A stretch of 64,000 nucleotides of DNA, taken from positions 98,479,583-98,543,582 of the forward strand of contig NC_133390.1 in assembly GCF_047511655.1 (NCBI RefSeq), written 5' to 3'. A program made the position numbers and the translations under genes. This document shows positions 45,000-56,769 of the stretch, in pieces (position 1 is the stretch's first letter; every line of letters begins with the position of its first letter). The notes under the pieces were generated by a model that was not told the DNA's origin, searched no databases, and saw only the letters and a list, made by a program, of their open reading frames with translations. This DNA comes from Castor canadensis. Taxonomy: Eukaryota > Chordata > Mammalia > Rodentia > Castoridae.

Positions 45000-45600
45000 A
45001 TACAATAGATATTAAGCCAATATTTTGTAACCATCGCCTAACATATACTCTCAGTTTATAATCAGAGAGATTGAGGTTAAGACCAGTTACCCAAGTTAAT
45101 AGCAGTGACAGAAATAAGACTTAAGTCTCCTCTCCTTTGACCTACTGCTGTTTTGCATCTTTAAACATCATGCATCCTTTCATGAGTCATGAAAACTTGT
45201 TTAATCAACAAGTTTAAGTTCTTCTGTGGAACTTTTACTAGAATTGTTAGAAGCAGGAAAGTGGAAGTATTTGGATTTTTATAGGGCCAAGGATTTAAAT
45301 AATCTATATTCTGTCTCAAGCCTATAGAATCAAAAAGAAGTCATATTTCCCATATTTATATATGGGAATATCAATAGTATTTTGAAAGTTCTAACATTTC
45401 ATCTAGTACTTCTCCCAGTAATAATAACAACAACAATGATAACGACAGCTAACACCTACTTACATTTAATACTACCCTAAAAAATTATCCTCATTTTGCA
45501 TGTGAGAAACCTGGATCCAAAAGTAGTCGTTAAATAACCTGTCCAAATTTATATAGCTAACAAGTTTGTGTTTTTAACTCCCATGCTACACTGCCTCTAC
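45000..45600 (-). mobile_element. Two MIR SINE remnants
   Basis: The first, about 45,000-45,190, has 'AGAGAGATTGAGGTTAAGAC' and 'CAGTTACCCAAGTTAATAGC'. The second, about 45,435-45,600, has 'CAGCTAACACCTACTTACAT', 'CATTTTGCATGTGAGAAACC' and 'CCATGCTACACTGCCTCTAC'. Both read in reverse MIR order. A 9-base inverted repeat with 4-base loop lies between them at 45,347-45,368. Confidence 0.6.
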
Positions 45601-46344
45601 AGAAACCATGAGTCTCCTAGATAAAAGATGTGTGTCATTTATAGGCCACTGAACACGCAAGCTCCCTCTCTGGCATATTTCTAAATTACTTCCATTTTCT
45701 GGCTGGAAAAGCAATCAAGAAAGTGGTTCTGATGGTGCTCTGCAAGTTCTCATTGCTTTTTTGTAAAATTGATCTTGACCTTTTGCAGTTGGTCAGTTTT
45801 CAGTGGGTTAGCATTGAATGGTACTTTCGGCTGCTGCATGCAATGAAGATCACTGCTGTCTTTTCCCAGGAAGCATGGACAACTACACCACTGGAAATGG
45901 TGTAGGGTTCAGTACCTTCTCAAGCTACAGAGTTAGCCTACCACATCTCACTGCTCAGTAGAGTCTCTGGCTTCTGCCTCCAAGTTTTTGACTCAGAATA
46001 ACAATCTAAACAGTTTATAAAGCAGAGAGGGAAACCTTCTAGAGTTTATTTCCTGGAGGTGGGCTTGGGTCAAGAGTAAGACTAAACCTTTTATAATCAT
46101 GTTGTAAAATTAATTTTCTTCCCATTAAAACCTATGTTGCCAAATTGGCCATAAATACAATACACCATATTACCCATCTTTGTTGTTGTGGAATTTAATG
46201 TGTGCTATACACTAATGAGCAACAGTATATATTGTTTTCTTTAGCTCTACTTTCTGGCTTAGAAAACCAGCCACATATCCCACTAACAACAAAGGCAATT
46301 ATAGGTTACATAACTCACCTTCTGTTTCTGTGGTTTTCTAGATA

Positions 46345-46570
46345 CTCTGTGAAAGTGAAATGGTCTAGGAGTCAGAAGAGCTGTTTTCCAGTCTCTGCTT
46401 CAAAATGTACTGGCTGTGAAACTTGAGCCAGTATCATTCAACTTCTTTAAGACTCAGTTTCCTTATCTTAAATATAGATAGTAGAATCTGCCCCTCACAT
46501 CAAAAAAAGACCAAAGAGAGCATTTGTTAGAGCTCCTTGTAAGCTGTAAAGTTATACAAAGCAAAGGGAT
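46345..46570 (+). mobile_element. MIR SINE
   Basis: Plus-strand order is well preserved: 'GGTCTAGGAGTCAGAAGAGC', 'CTGGCTGTGAAACTTGAGCC', 'CTCAGTTTCCTTATCTTAAA', 'CTTGTAAGCTGTAAAGTTAT'. Confidence 0.75.
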
Positions 46571-46751
46571 AAATTTTCTATCTTTTAAGTCCTTCTTTGT
46601 CAAAACTAACACTCAAGTTGCTGAAATGCAATCCTGAAGTAGGGTTAACAGTTCAAGCAATGTCTTTAGGGTTAAGAAAATCTTGAATCTACATTTGGAA
46701 GTCCAGAAAATGATACCTGCAATAAGAGAGGCCCCCTGATTTCTTCTAAAG

Positions 46752-46880
46752 TCAATGATTCTCAACCTGGGGTAATGCCACCTTACTAAGGGCTATCCTC
46801 TATTGTCATGGACGTGGAGAGAGAGGGTTATTACTAGATTGTGCTGGTCTGTGATCAAAAATGCTAAATACACTACACTA
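46752..46880 (+). mobile_element. hAT-Charlie-type MITE fragment
   Basis: 'AATGATTCTCAACCTGGGGT' opens it, a typical start of a common mammalian hAT-Charlie (MER5-like) MITE. The rest is strongly diverged. Confidence 0.35.
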
Positions 46881-47719
46881 GATTTTTTTAAAAATCCTGT
46901 GAAATAAGAGAATATTTCACCCAAAACATCCATCATACTCCTCTTCCACTGAGAAATGCTGCTCAAAGCAATGTTTTGTCCACCATCCCTAATTTTCCAC
47001 CAAATATAAATAGAATTTACTCTTGGTCTCCTCCTCCAGATAAAGTCCATCCATGCTCATACAAGGTTTAAAACAGCTCAGAAGCATTACCAAGCTTTCA
47101 ACAGTTTTATTGAGAAGTAAAACAACGGGGTCAGAGAGTAATGGTTTTTAAAATCAACCTCCAGAATCTTCTACAAGCAGCTTTCAACAACTTTCTCATA
47201 ATGTGAGGCCCAAACTAAAGGTCTGGATTTAGGGATCCAAAATCAATAGATCATGTTCCTGAAAAAACACCTTCTTTGCAGTTTATTGAGGAAACATTGG
47301 ATTATCACTTTACTTTATGATAAGCAATGGGACATACAATGCCTGCCCTCAAATCACCAGTGGTAATCTGACAATCACACAGATGGAAACCCCACTAATC
47401 ATGTATGCAACATGACACATACTATAATGGTGGATAAATGAGGGCAAAAGCTGCTGTTGAAATAGGAACAGTGTAAGGAAAGGCTGGAGATGTGCACTGC
47501 AATGGCACATGTGCAGGCTGATGTGTCTACCTGATTGGGACAAGGGGAAGTCATAATGGAAGGACTGTGAAGTTGTGAGTGCAGCTGGATGGATGTATTC
47601 ATTCAGCCTGGAGTTTATTCTTTGAACACAGTATTTAATGAGTATTTTAGGAATGTCACTGGATTCAAGGCTAGTTCATGACAGAATCAAGGAGTCTAAT
47701 CTTACAACTGGAAGAAATT
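46881..47719. other. Unique sequence, no gene recognised
   Basis: No gene or clear repeat was found. Opposite-strand short frames near 47,350-47,600 are overlapping minus-strand readings without similarity that I recognise. Confidence 0.35.
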
Positions 47720-47890
47720 TTAGAAATCACTGCAACCTTCTCTTTTCCCTACGTTTTGTGGATGACATAATTAAAATCCGATGCTATTAAGTGACTTACT
47801 CAAGGTCAGACAGCAAATTAGGAGAAGTACAGGGCCTAGACCCTAATCCATTCTCAATTCATAGCATTCTTCCCTGCTCTGTGCCATCTT
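47720..47890 (-). mobile_element. MIR SINE
   Basis: Reverse MIR order: 'TTTGTGGATGACATAATTAA', 'GTGACTTACTCAAGGTCAGA', 'CAGCAAATTAGGAGAAGTAC', 'GCATTCTTCCCTGCTCTGTG'. Confidence 0.7.
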
Positions 47891-47999
47891 CCGGAATTTG
47901 GTTCATCATTTGAGCATAATCCAATGTAACACACAATGTGATTATTAAGTATTGATGAAGCTCCAAGTTTTCCATTGCTCACTATACGGTTCCTTCATT

Positions 48000-48485
48000 A
48001 CAGCCCAGTGATAGATAAGATCCCAGGCTGCAGTCTGCACAAGAGCATTCCCTTCAGAAATGCAGACAAACAAAAAAAGAACACAAATAGCCTATAAATC
48101 TGTGGGTATAACATTCCTCCCTCACCTCACACATCCTCCCAGGCCTCCTCGCTTCAAACTGCCAGAGATTATAGAGGCACAGCCTGAACAGAAGGCATCT
48201 TAATCTCTGGTGATTCTGTGAATAATATGCTGCTCGTGCGTGCATATAAATGATCACAGCCTCTCTATTTTCTAGATGAGGGAGCCTTCAGAAAGATGAA
48301 GCTGCCTGAACACAGAGCTCATCAGAGATAAGCTTTTGGACTCCAGAGTGCTGATAATGTTTGTAACAGGGCTAAATTTTTCACTCATCTGCATGCTTTT
48401 AATAATTTATCTGGGTTTATGGTTTTAAATTTCACCTCATAATCAAGCTAGTCTGTGAATATTTAGGTTTCTGAGGTGTTGTTGT
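48000..48485. other. Repeat-free block, candidate regulatory element
   Basis: This segment between two MIRs has balanced composition and no transposon. It contains TAAT/ATTA-type homeodomain cores (for example CTTTTAATAATTTATC near 48,396), a TATAAATGATCACAGCC-like stretch near 48,246 and a CTGCATGC motif near 48,390. It resembles intronic conserved non-coding DNA. Conservation cannot be assessed from one sequence. Confidence 0.25.
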
Positions 48486-48544
48486 GGCTGTCTTTCCTCC
48501 TTCTCTCATCCACTACACATCCAATAGAAATCATCTATGCTAAT

Positions 48545-48695
48545 CCACTCAGTTTATGAAAGTGAGCACTGAGATTCAGAGAGATGAAGACACTTGCCTA
48601 AGTTTGCACAGCTAAAAAGAACTATTGTGACTAGATTCCCAGACACAGATTCTGAGGTCCCAGCAGTGTGTTTCCCTCTACAACAAAATACTTTT
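48545..48695 (-). mobile_element. MIR SINE
   Basis: Reverse MIR order: 'GAGCACTGAGATTCAGAGAG', 'CACTTGCCTAAGTTTGCACA', 'GCTAAAAAGAACTATTGTGA'. Confidence 0.55.
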
Positions 48696-48937
48696 TCCCC
48701 AAGCAGAGATAGCGTAGCATTTTCTCACTCAAATCCCCTTCCATTGCACAATTCTGCAAGGATGGATGGAAATGACCGATTGCACTGTGCTCAGAAGTTC
48801 ATTCCAAGAAATTGTTCATAGTGCACACAACTTGTTATCCCCCCTGCTGTACTGGTCCATCCATCACATGAAGTTGGCTACAAAAGGAGTTTAAGACATT
48901 TTCTGGTCTAAAGGATACATTCAGGCAGTGATTGTCA

Positions 48938-48953
48938 CAAAAAAAAAAAAAAA
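48938..48953 (+). repeat. A16 homopolymer
   Basis: An uninterrupted poly(A) run is not attached to a recognisable SINE or LINE body. Confidence 0.9.
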
Positions 48954-49389
48954 GTATACCCAATGACTCCAATCATTGTAGAACAAAGCAAAGATCACCC
49001 AGAGCTCTAAGTGGCAGGTTATTAGAGACTGAAAGTTGGGTAATTGAGTAGTTTTAAGCAAGAATAGTAGTGGCCAAGGAAGCAAAAAAAAGACAACTCC
49101 CAAAGCATATCTGCTTCAGAGGCAAGGTGTTTTGCTAATGTATTTATTTAGTACAAAGCAAGTTTATAATGATAAAAGAATTTGTTTAACTCTATGGCAC
49201 TCAGATTTTCTGCTTAAATTACTTGTGAAGAATCATTTTAAGACAAAAATAGGTTGCGTTTCAGTCAAGTTTATATTAAAAAGAGAAGCAAGGAAGAGGG
49301 GAGAGAAATCCCCCAGGCATTAGCTTCTCAAGCAAGACTCTGTAAGGTCAAGATTAACCTAACTTCCTTTAGAATAAATAGTGTGTATC

Positions 49390-49535
49390 AACTGTATAAA
49401 GGGGTTTCATTTTGATTTTCCACATTTGCATTAATGTACTTATATCGAATTCATCCCCTCTATTTCTCTCCCCCTGCCATTTTTAACTAATCCCCAATGA
49501 ATTGCATTATTCTATTTCCATACATGCACAGAGCT
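49390..49535 (-). mobile_element. L1 3' UTR fragment
   Basis: The plus strand shows 'AAAGGGGTTTCATTTTGATT', 'ATATCGAATTCATCCCCTCT' and 'TGCATTATTCTATTTCCATA', corresponding to the reverse of the 3' UTR at 18,850-19,020. Confidence 0.6.
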
Positions 49536-49917
49536 TTCTGAGGTACAGAAACTCAAGTTTTTCAGTTCTATCAAGGGTGATTTAGCTCTGCAGAACCAAG
49601 CCATGCTCCCCAAATCTCAAGAGATTGATTTGTACTGGGTGCTGTCTAGCCACACACAATGGGAGATGTTCATAGGTGCTGCCCAAGTTGTTCTCTTCCT
49701 AATGTGAGGATAGTGAGAAATCAGAGTTATCAAAGATAACCTGTGGTCACCACATCAGGATTAACTAAGTTGAACAAGACAGTCAGGAAATGTGGCAGTT
49801 AGAGTACAGCAGAGATGACAGAATTCTTCTAAATTCTATGCAAGAACTCCCTTCAGGTTACTGGAATATTTTTGCCTTTCAAATAAAGGTTCTTGTTTGT
49901 TCTATTTCTCCAGTGGT

Positions 49918-50044
49918 GAAGAATGAGCGTGGTAGGACATGAGTGTATTCCCACCCTTCAGGGGGCTGAGGTAGGAGGATTGCAAGTTCGATGCCAGACT
50001 ATCTCAAGAAAAAGAAAAAGAAAAAAGAAAGCAAGAAAAAAAAT
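49918..50044 (+). mobile_element. B1-like SINE monomer
   Basis: 'GAGCGTGGTAGGACATGAGT', 'CCACCCTTCAGGGGGCTGAG', 'GTAGGAGGATTGCAAGTTCG' and an A/G-rich tail (AAAGAAAAAG units) identify a plus-strand 7SL-derived monomer without an ID half. Confidence 0.8.
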
Positions 50045-50271
50045 AGACTTTATCTAGTCTCCTTGTAGTCCCTATTTACTGATAAGATATTACTCAAACA
50101 CATTATACCTATGTAACTCTTATCCTATCTCATAGGAGTAACATGGTAGTCGGGAGTTCTGGTGAATGTCACAGCTTCATTAGCAATCATGAATCACCCA
50201 TCTGAATGGCTGAGTTGTTTCTGTGAGGGACAAATTTCCTGCACTTTGTGACTGTGTTTATTCCACTTCAG

Positions 50272-50327
50272 AGGGTCCTATGTTCTGGCCTTGCTGTGAG
50301 AGCACCTGGTCTGTCCTCTCCTTGTCG
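50272..50327 (+). other. Exon-like segment bounded by good splice signals
   Basis: A pyrimidine-rich acceptor (GTTTATTCCACTTCAG ending at 50,271) precedes 56 bases that end in TCG followed by GTAAGT (donor at 50,328). Two of three reading frames are open across it. It lies in the inferred first intron of the CpG-island gene. No protein similarity is recognised. It may be a decoy exon, an alternative 5' UTR exon or chance. Confidence 0.15.
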
Positions 50328-50944
50328 GTAAGTTTCACGTGTGACCCTGGCATTTGGAACTATATCTGTTCACCACTCACTGCAGAAAAGTCATGGGGTA
50401 CATATGACTCACCTTCAAAACGCAGAAGGAATCAACTCTCAAAAGGTTTTTAAAAATCAGACTTGAACTGACTGGTTATCCTGATGCCAACAAGGAAAAA
50501 ACTACCCAGACAGTCTGGGATTGATTTTAGGTTCTATCCTAGTCACAAAGACTTTTGACACACTTTCTATTCCAGCATCAGAATACAGAGGAAGAAAATA
50601 TCTAAATGAGTATAGTGTGTCATGCCAGAAATAAACTCCTAATATAGACAACTAAAATTTGCCACTATAGAATTTAACTGTCAAAATAGAAACAAGACTT
50701 TCCTACTTCAGTACTATATTAGTGAGTAGCCTCTGTTCTTCCTTTTATGCCCAAGTCTATTGCAAACGTCAGTTATAAATAAGTATTATGGTGCCATCAC
50801 AATACATTAGAATTTAGGCACCACAGGTCATTGACCATAATGTCACCTCTTTATACATGTGACTCCGGATATGGCAAGATGTTGATTGTTCCCCTTACAG
50901 TCAAGATAATTAGCTATATCATAATACTTCTGATATTACCAGTC

Positions 50945-51085
50945 ACATTTGCTCATTTCATAGTATGAAGTAGGTAATACTGTTCTCATTTCACAAATGA
51001 GGATTTGAAAATTTAAATGACTTACCCAAGGTCTCATAGCCAGTGAAGATTAACATCAAGAAATGCCATGCCATGCCATCTGATA
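50945..51085 (-). mobile_element. MIR SINE
   Basis: Reverse MIR order: 'CATAGTATGAAGTAGGTAAT', 'CATTTCACAAATGAGGATTT', 'AATGACTTACCCAAGGTCTC', 'ATAGCCAGTGAAGATTAACA'. Confidence 0.75.
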
Positions 51086-52156
51086 CCACAGTCCTTCCCA
51101 TCTAACGCTGTCCACCTACAATTTTAAAATTCTCTCTGAAACACATCAATCCTAATGCCTCTCAGGTCAAGGACAGTAAGAATGACTTGTAGGTCTATCA
51201 TTGCCTAAGCAGAAAATTAAACCCAGGGTCATACATTTTCTAGGACTCAGTCATTCCATCTAGGAAAGAGAGAAACAATGTCTCTTTGTTCATTTATTTA
51301 TTCATACATTCAACAGTCTAAAAAACGAAGCTACCAGGGAGAGAAAAAAACAGAGTGGAGCTGTTAATAAAAATAAGAGTCACATTCCAGAGCATTGCTA
51401 CTAAAATAAAAACAATACAAAGTCCCAACTTCCTAAACTATGTGGAAGTTGGTGGTTTTGGTTTGAGTTTGTTAATTAGTGCAGTGATTTGAATTCTTCT
51501 CTTGTAACTGTCAAGGAAACAAAATTACGGGCTCGACTGAGCAATGTAATTCGAGTTACTGCTTATAAAACAGAGACTAGATTCTCAAGGTTCTTGTGAG
51601 TGGTTCATGGGAAACAGATTTATCCTAAACTATCAGCAATGCACACAATGTACTTAGACTCAAAATAAATTAATATTCTAGAAGTTCAAGATACATTTTC
51701 ATGTGCCAGAACTCATTTCTTTCAGGAAAGGCTGAGATTGTTTGATTACCCCAAAGCAAGTACATATTAAGTTATGCTAATAAAAAAATAGTTGTTTAAA
51801 AAAGAACATAGTACAGAAAGACTAATGAGTTGTAATGGGAGAACTGATGGCAAAAGGGATATTATTAAGCAAAATGGAGTAGGGGATTTGAAAGATAGGC
51901 GAGTCTTTGAAAAGTCATTTTGTTCAGTTTGATAGTTCTAAAGTTTCACCTTGCTGATGGACTGAAGTATATTAAGGAAATCTTGAGTGAGAGAGTAAAG
52001 AAAGCTAAGCAACAAAAAAAGAGAGGGAAGAGAAATTGCATTCTTTTTAAGGCACTTTTTTCCTTAAAAAGGAAAGTTAGGGTGGAGGTTTGGAGGGTAT
52101 TGCTGATCAGTAAAAAGTGAAGATGCATCTCTTTTTCCCAATCAAAGATCTACCAA
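51086..52156. other. Unique AT-rich sequence
   Basis: No gene or assignable repeat was found. The opposite-strand frames at 51,920-52,128 overlap one another and look like chance. Confidence 0.35.
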
Positions 52157-52300
52157 GGACTAGGGCCATAGTTCAAGTAGTAGAGAACCAGCCTGGCAAG
52201 TGCAAAACTGGTCAAACACCAGTACCACCAAAAAAACTCACAAAAAACAAACAAACAATAATACTGACTTAGCAACAAACAAACAAACAAACAAAAAAAA
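52157..52300 (+). mobile_element. ID-like SINE monomer with CAAA-rich tail
   Basis: 'GGACTAGGGCCATAGTTCAA', 'GTAGTAGAGAACCAGCCTGG', 'CAAGTGCAAAACTGGTCAAA' and 'CACCAGTACCACC' follow the ID order with several substitutions. The tail has grown into (CAAA)n at about 52,240-52,300. The short open frame over it is an artefact. Confidence 0.65.
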
Positions 52301-53037
52301 CCATACAAATATCTCAGGCTTGAGAGTATGGAGAACAGACAAATACTCAGCTCTTCTCAATTCTGAACCATTCAATTTGTCCCCAGTTTCCAGAAATCAT
52401 TTGCAAGAGGTATCATCATGAAGCTTTTAACTAAGAAATCCTGAATCCTACCTATACCACACCTAGAGGACTACTTCATATATGTGGATTTTTTAAGCGA
52501 TTTTTCACCTCTTCAGTCAAGAGGCATCAAGCCTTTCTTAGCATAAGACCAAAAACAAAAAGCAACAAAAATCAAGAGAAAACCACTGTCACTAGAAAAT
52601 GAAATAAATTTGCCAACCTAAACTCCCAGTTCAGTTCACATACAGGGTCAATTTCTAGTTAAAAAGTAGGGTTATAGCCATTATATGGAATGTTTAAGGT
52701 GTAACTCAGGCAAGACTGTGTCATCTTACTTAGGATGATTGGCTTCAATTTCACCATAAATGTTAAAGCAAAAGTCTCAGGACTTTTTTTTTAAAATAAA
52801 ATTATGGTAATCTTCACCAGAGTGTGTTGTGGGGTCAGTGGCTTGCATTGTTTTGGAGAAACACTTTATTACAAGTTCAGTGGCTGTAAAATGAATAAAA
52901 CACACATCTCTTGGACCCTGGATACTGAGCTAAGCAGATTAGGCTATAAGCCACAGGCAATGGGAGCCATCAACAGTGCTTGTGACCAGGAGAGTGATGG
53001 AAGATTCTGACATAAGTGAGTAAATAGATAAGGAATG

Positions 53038-53060
53038 GAAGGAGAGAGAGAGAGAGAGGG
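53038..53060 (+). repeat. (GA)n microsatellite
   Basis: A GAGAGAGA run is flanked by GGA and GATAGGCAGACAGACAGG units. Confidence 0.85.
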
Positions 53061-53204
53061 ATAGGCAGACAGACAGGAAATCGAGTCAGTAGATTCAGCT
53101 GTGGAGATTATGTAAGAAAGAGCATTCTGCAGCTTATAAGAAGCAGGAGCCAGTGTTGCTATGTGAGCTAGTGGTGAACCACGCCTGGAAAGGTTAGGGG
53201 GACA

Positions 53205-53345
53205 GACGCTTCAGCTCAATCTTCCCACAACTATGGGAGCCTCCCCTACACAGGTCTCTTTGCCTCTGTGGACCAGAGACTCCTCATCTGTAAGGCAGAA
53301 AGGCAACCACAGATGATTACCATGGTTCTTTCTAGCTTGAAAATT
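53205..53345 (+). mobile_element. MIR SINE fragment
   Basis: Plus-strand order: 'TCTCTTTGCCTCTGTGGACC', 'ACTCCTCATCTGTAAGGCAG', 'GATGATTACCATGGTTCTTT'. Confidence 0.5.
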
Positions 53346-54525
53346 TGTAACATCAGCAAATATTATTAATTTAAAGATATGTTTCATGGATCATATTCAA
53401 TTCAGTTCAATTCCAGGGTGGACCACTAAAATTCCTAAGAACTTGCTTTTCCTTGCTTTATTTTTCTACATTTTACTTCTTGTTTTTTTTCCCATTAGTT
53501 TTCCAATTGCAGTATTTTTCTCCCTCTCTATGTTTACTTCATGTTCTAGTGACAGCAGGGAAGGAAGGAGCTGCTTCAATGGGATAAGAAGTGGAGCTCC
53601 TCTGTTTAGTTATAAGACAAGGAGAAGCCAAGGCCCAGCCAGCCAGCTCTTTTCCACACTGTTCAACTGGTGACCTTCTTCTCCTTGCTGGTGCAGAGTT
53701 GAAGTTGAACTCGTCTTCCTTTTGACATTTTTTTAAATTATTCTTTCCTCTGCCAAGCAGCAGCACGCAAATTTTCTAGACAACTCACTGCCAACAGGCC
53801 CAGCAAGGTGACTGGTGTCAAACCCCTTTCTTATGAAAAGTCATAAAGAGAGAAATTATTTGCACATATCTTGCTCTATAATGGTCCTACTTAAACTTGG
53901 CTTGTTCCAGTACAGCAGGACAGCAGAACCATGGTGGCTTCACTCATAAAAAAAAGGCCACACACTGAGTATTCGCTTGTCTCCTGTTCCCCTGAGCTGC
54001 TGTTGCATTTGAGAACCATCACATCCTGGCTTGTTGACCTCCTCTGAAGCTAAGCTCAGGTAGGGTCTCCCTTCTCATCCTACCCTGTTCTGCCCCCACC
54101 CCAGCCCAGGGTTTCCTTCCACCCACTGCCTGGACACCTCATCTCCTTCCAACACCAACCTGGTTCTCTTGTGAGGCAACTGAAGTTGCCCTTGAAATAT
54201 TAAGAGATGAATATAGAATGTATTTCTCCTGATTCTCAACACCTGAGAAGACTAGAGCTTTCCCACTGACAATCCGGGATTCGGTGACAAGAACAAGATT
54301 ATTAGGTTGCTAGAAATTCCTAAAGACAAAACAAAAAATATCCTGCTTGACCCCCAAAATAGGTCAATGGGGAACCTGAATCTGCAAATAGCCCAAAGTT
54401 GATAAGATGAAGAAAGACTACCATTAAACAAATGTTATAGAATGTGCAAATTATATAAAAATTAGGGATAGCAGTCAGTCACCTAGAGTAACACCAATAG
54501 TGCTGTGTTTTAATCTAGTATGTAC
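53346..54525. other. Unique sequence, no gene recognised
   Basis: No repeat or gene was recognised. The stretch at about 54,060-54,180 is GC-richer and C-rich, without CpG enrichment. Confidence 0.35.
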
Positions 54526-54665
54526 AGGCTCTTCATATATATTAACATGAATTAGAGAAATAGTCTCCAAGGTACCTCATTTTCTAGGCAAGGAAACCCT
54601 AGCTTAGAAAAGGTGTAAACTCATAAGCAGGTAGGGCAAGAACACAGGTCTATCTTATTTTAGAG
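54526..54665 (-). mobile_element. MIR SINE fragment
   Basis: Reverse order: 'CTCATTTTCTAGGCAAGGAA', 'AGGTGTAAACTCATAAGCAG', 'GTAGGGCAAGAACACAGGTC'. Confidence 0.55.
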
Positions 54666-54689
54666 ACTGTATAGTTTAAAACATAGGCA

Positions 54690-54860
54690 TTATAAAGTAA
54701 GACCAAAACTAGTGAACTGGAGGGAGATCTCTGGGTCCTACAACTGCTGCCTATAACTAGCAGTGTGACCCTATGAACATCTTGGGGGATTCAATTTCCT
54801 TGTCTATGAAATGAGAGTGTCAGATCCAATCATTCCTTCCAGCCCAGCACTTGGAATGTG
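54690..54860 (+). mobile_element. MIR SINE
   Basis: Plus-strand order: 'GAACTGGAGGGAGATCTCTG', 'ACTAGCAGTGTGACCCTATG', 'TTTCCTTGTCTATGAAATGA', 'CAATCATTCCTTCCAGCCCA'. Confidence 0.65.
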
Positions 54861-55784
54861 CTATCTGGTCCCTGTGTGCCTCCTCCATGAGAGCCAGCAG
54901 CTAACATCTACCCTCACCACAACACAGCTCTAACAACAGGAAGTGCCACTTCAGACATGCTGGAAATGACTCAGAAATAATTTTGTTCTCCAGAGAGAAC
55001 CTATAATTCATAGGACTGTGATTACCCATTGGTCAGGGCTGGCTTAGGGAACATTCACTGCTGTTTATTCAACTGCCACTTCAGGCATTCTCTGACGACA
55101 TTGGAGAGGACCTGTGCTCAGTATTTGTCACTGATTTGTTTAAAGGGGTAGTGACTCAAAAATGAAACAGGAAGAAAAGAAATATATGAACAGCCACATA
55201 TACTTTTTATGTGACAATTCATTAAAGAATACATAAGTGATAGATGGGGCTGGAATTATTTACTGGCAAGGATTCTTCATTTAATAAAAAGGAATCTCCC
55301 AGATTCCTACCAATTGTGTGTTTACAGTCCATCAAAGACTAAACATGGTAGAGAAGTCCATACCAAACCTAATGTACTGGGAAATGATGCAGATGGATAC
55401 AATTCAGGAAATGTGTGCTCTTGAATGTGAAAACATGATATTCCATTTGCAAAGGTTTGCTTTAAACACAACCTGCAGGACCATGTCTGCTGTACTGTAA
55501 GCACATCCTTTGTACAGTAAGAGGCCCACAGGTATGAATCTTTCCAGGGGGCAGAGTGCATACTGGAAAGAGAGGGAGGTGAAGGCAAGATGTGAAAGTG
55601 AGCATTTCTGCTTGGAAAGGCATCAGAGAGGCAAATATTGCATTGACTTTTTTAAAAAAATGGAAGGATGTTAATAGAAGAGAAGAAGACATTTAATGTC
55701 ATTCTTTGAGTTAAACCACCAAAAAAGAACTTCATCCAAACCATCTAGAGTATCAATAGGACATGAAATCAGTATGTTGAAGAG
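54861..55784. other. Unique sequence, no gene recognised
   Basis: No supported gene was found. The minus-strand frames at 55,322-55,692 and the plus-strand frame at 55,318-55,500 overlap on both strands and have no similarity that I recognise. Confidence 0.35.
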
Positions 55785-56572
55785 ACATCTGAATTCCCAT
55801 ACTTGTTGCAGCTACTCACTATATCCAAGAAACAGAAACCATCTGAGTGTCCATCAACTGATGAATATAAAGAAAATGTGGCGTATACAAACAATGGAAT
55901 ACTACTCAACCACAAAAGTGAAATTCTGTAATTTGTAGCAACATCGATTAGACTGGAAGTCATTGTGTTAAGTGTAATAAGCAAGGCACAGAAAGACAAA
56001 CCGCACAATCTCATTCATATGTAGAACCTAAAAGAAAAGTCAATCTCAAAGAAGTTGAGAATAAAGGGTGGTTACCAGAAGCTGGGGGAGAGTAAGGAAG
56101 AGTGAGAATGGAATGAGGTTAATCCATGGGCAGTAGATTATAGTTACACAGGAGTAAGAAGCCAGGAGGCAGAGACAGAAAGATTGGGAGTTTGAGGCCA
56201 GCCAGACAAAGTTAGCAAGACACTATCTCAGAAACAAAATATAAACAAAAGGGCTGGGGATGTAGCTTAAGAGGTGGAGGTGCTTGCCTAGCACTCACAA
56301 GGCCCTGGGTTCAATCCTCCTCCCCCCAAAAAGAAAGGAAGGAATAAGTGATGTGCTGTTATTGCTGTAGAGAGTGAAATGTACTGTATATTTCAAAAAA
56401 CTAGGAAAAAGAATTTTGAATGTTTTCACCATAAAGAAATGGTAAATGTTTGAGGACATAACTATGTGATCCTGATTTAAACACTGCACAGTGCCTGGTA
56501 TGTGGAAATATCACATGGTGCCTCATATGTGCAATTTTTATGTTTTTATGTGTGAGATAAAAATAAATAAAA
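55785..56572 (+). mobile_element. L1 3' end, interrupted by a SINE
   Basis: The left part (to about 56,160) has 'GTGTCCATCAACTGATGAAT', 'AACAATGGAATACTACTCAA' and 'CAATCTCATTCATATGTAGA'. The right part (from about 56,345) has 'CCATAAAGAAATGGTAAATG', 'TTTGAGGACATAACTATGTG' and an ATAAAAATAAATAAA tail. The two flanking parts are one L1 3' end, so the SINE between them is younger. A 130-codon minus-strand frame over the right part is not a gene. Confidence 0.8.
56161..56344 (+). mobile_element. Dimeric B1-ID SINE, 5'-truncated
   Basis: The B1 half is partial ('AGGAGGCAGAGACAGAAAGA', 'TTGAGGCCAGCCAGACAAAG'). It is followed by an ID half ('GGGCTGGGGATGTAGCTTAA', 'GGTGCTTGCCTAGCACTCAC', 'AAGGCCCTGGGTTCAATCC'). 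Its ID half is closer to the generic rodent ID sequence than other copies here. It is inserted in L1. Confidence 0.85.
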
Positions 56573-56769
56573 AAAGAGTGCCAATAGGGCTCTTTGACTT
56601 GCATGCCAACATTGAAGGCAGTTTGACAGGTGAAAACAGTGCTTCCTGTAATAAAGATAGATAATGGCAGGATAAGCAGAGTTCCCCAGGGAGAATCAGG
56701 AAACTTATGACTGCCTCTGTTGCTTAACATGATGCCATCCAAAAACACATTATCAGCAGCACTCCATAG

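Noticed and set aside
45347-45368. Inverted repeat resembling an SRF CArG box
   Set aside because: The spacing between CC and GG is 12 A/T rather than 6, so it is not a CArG box; the hairpin is short.
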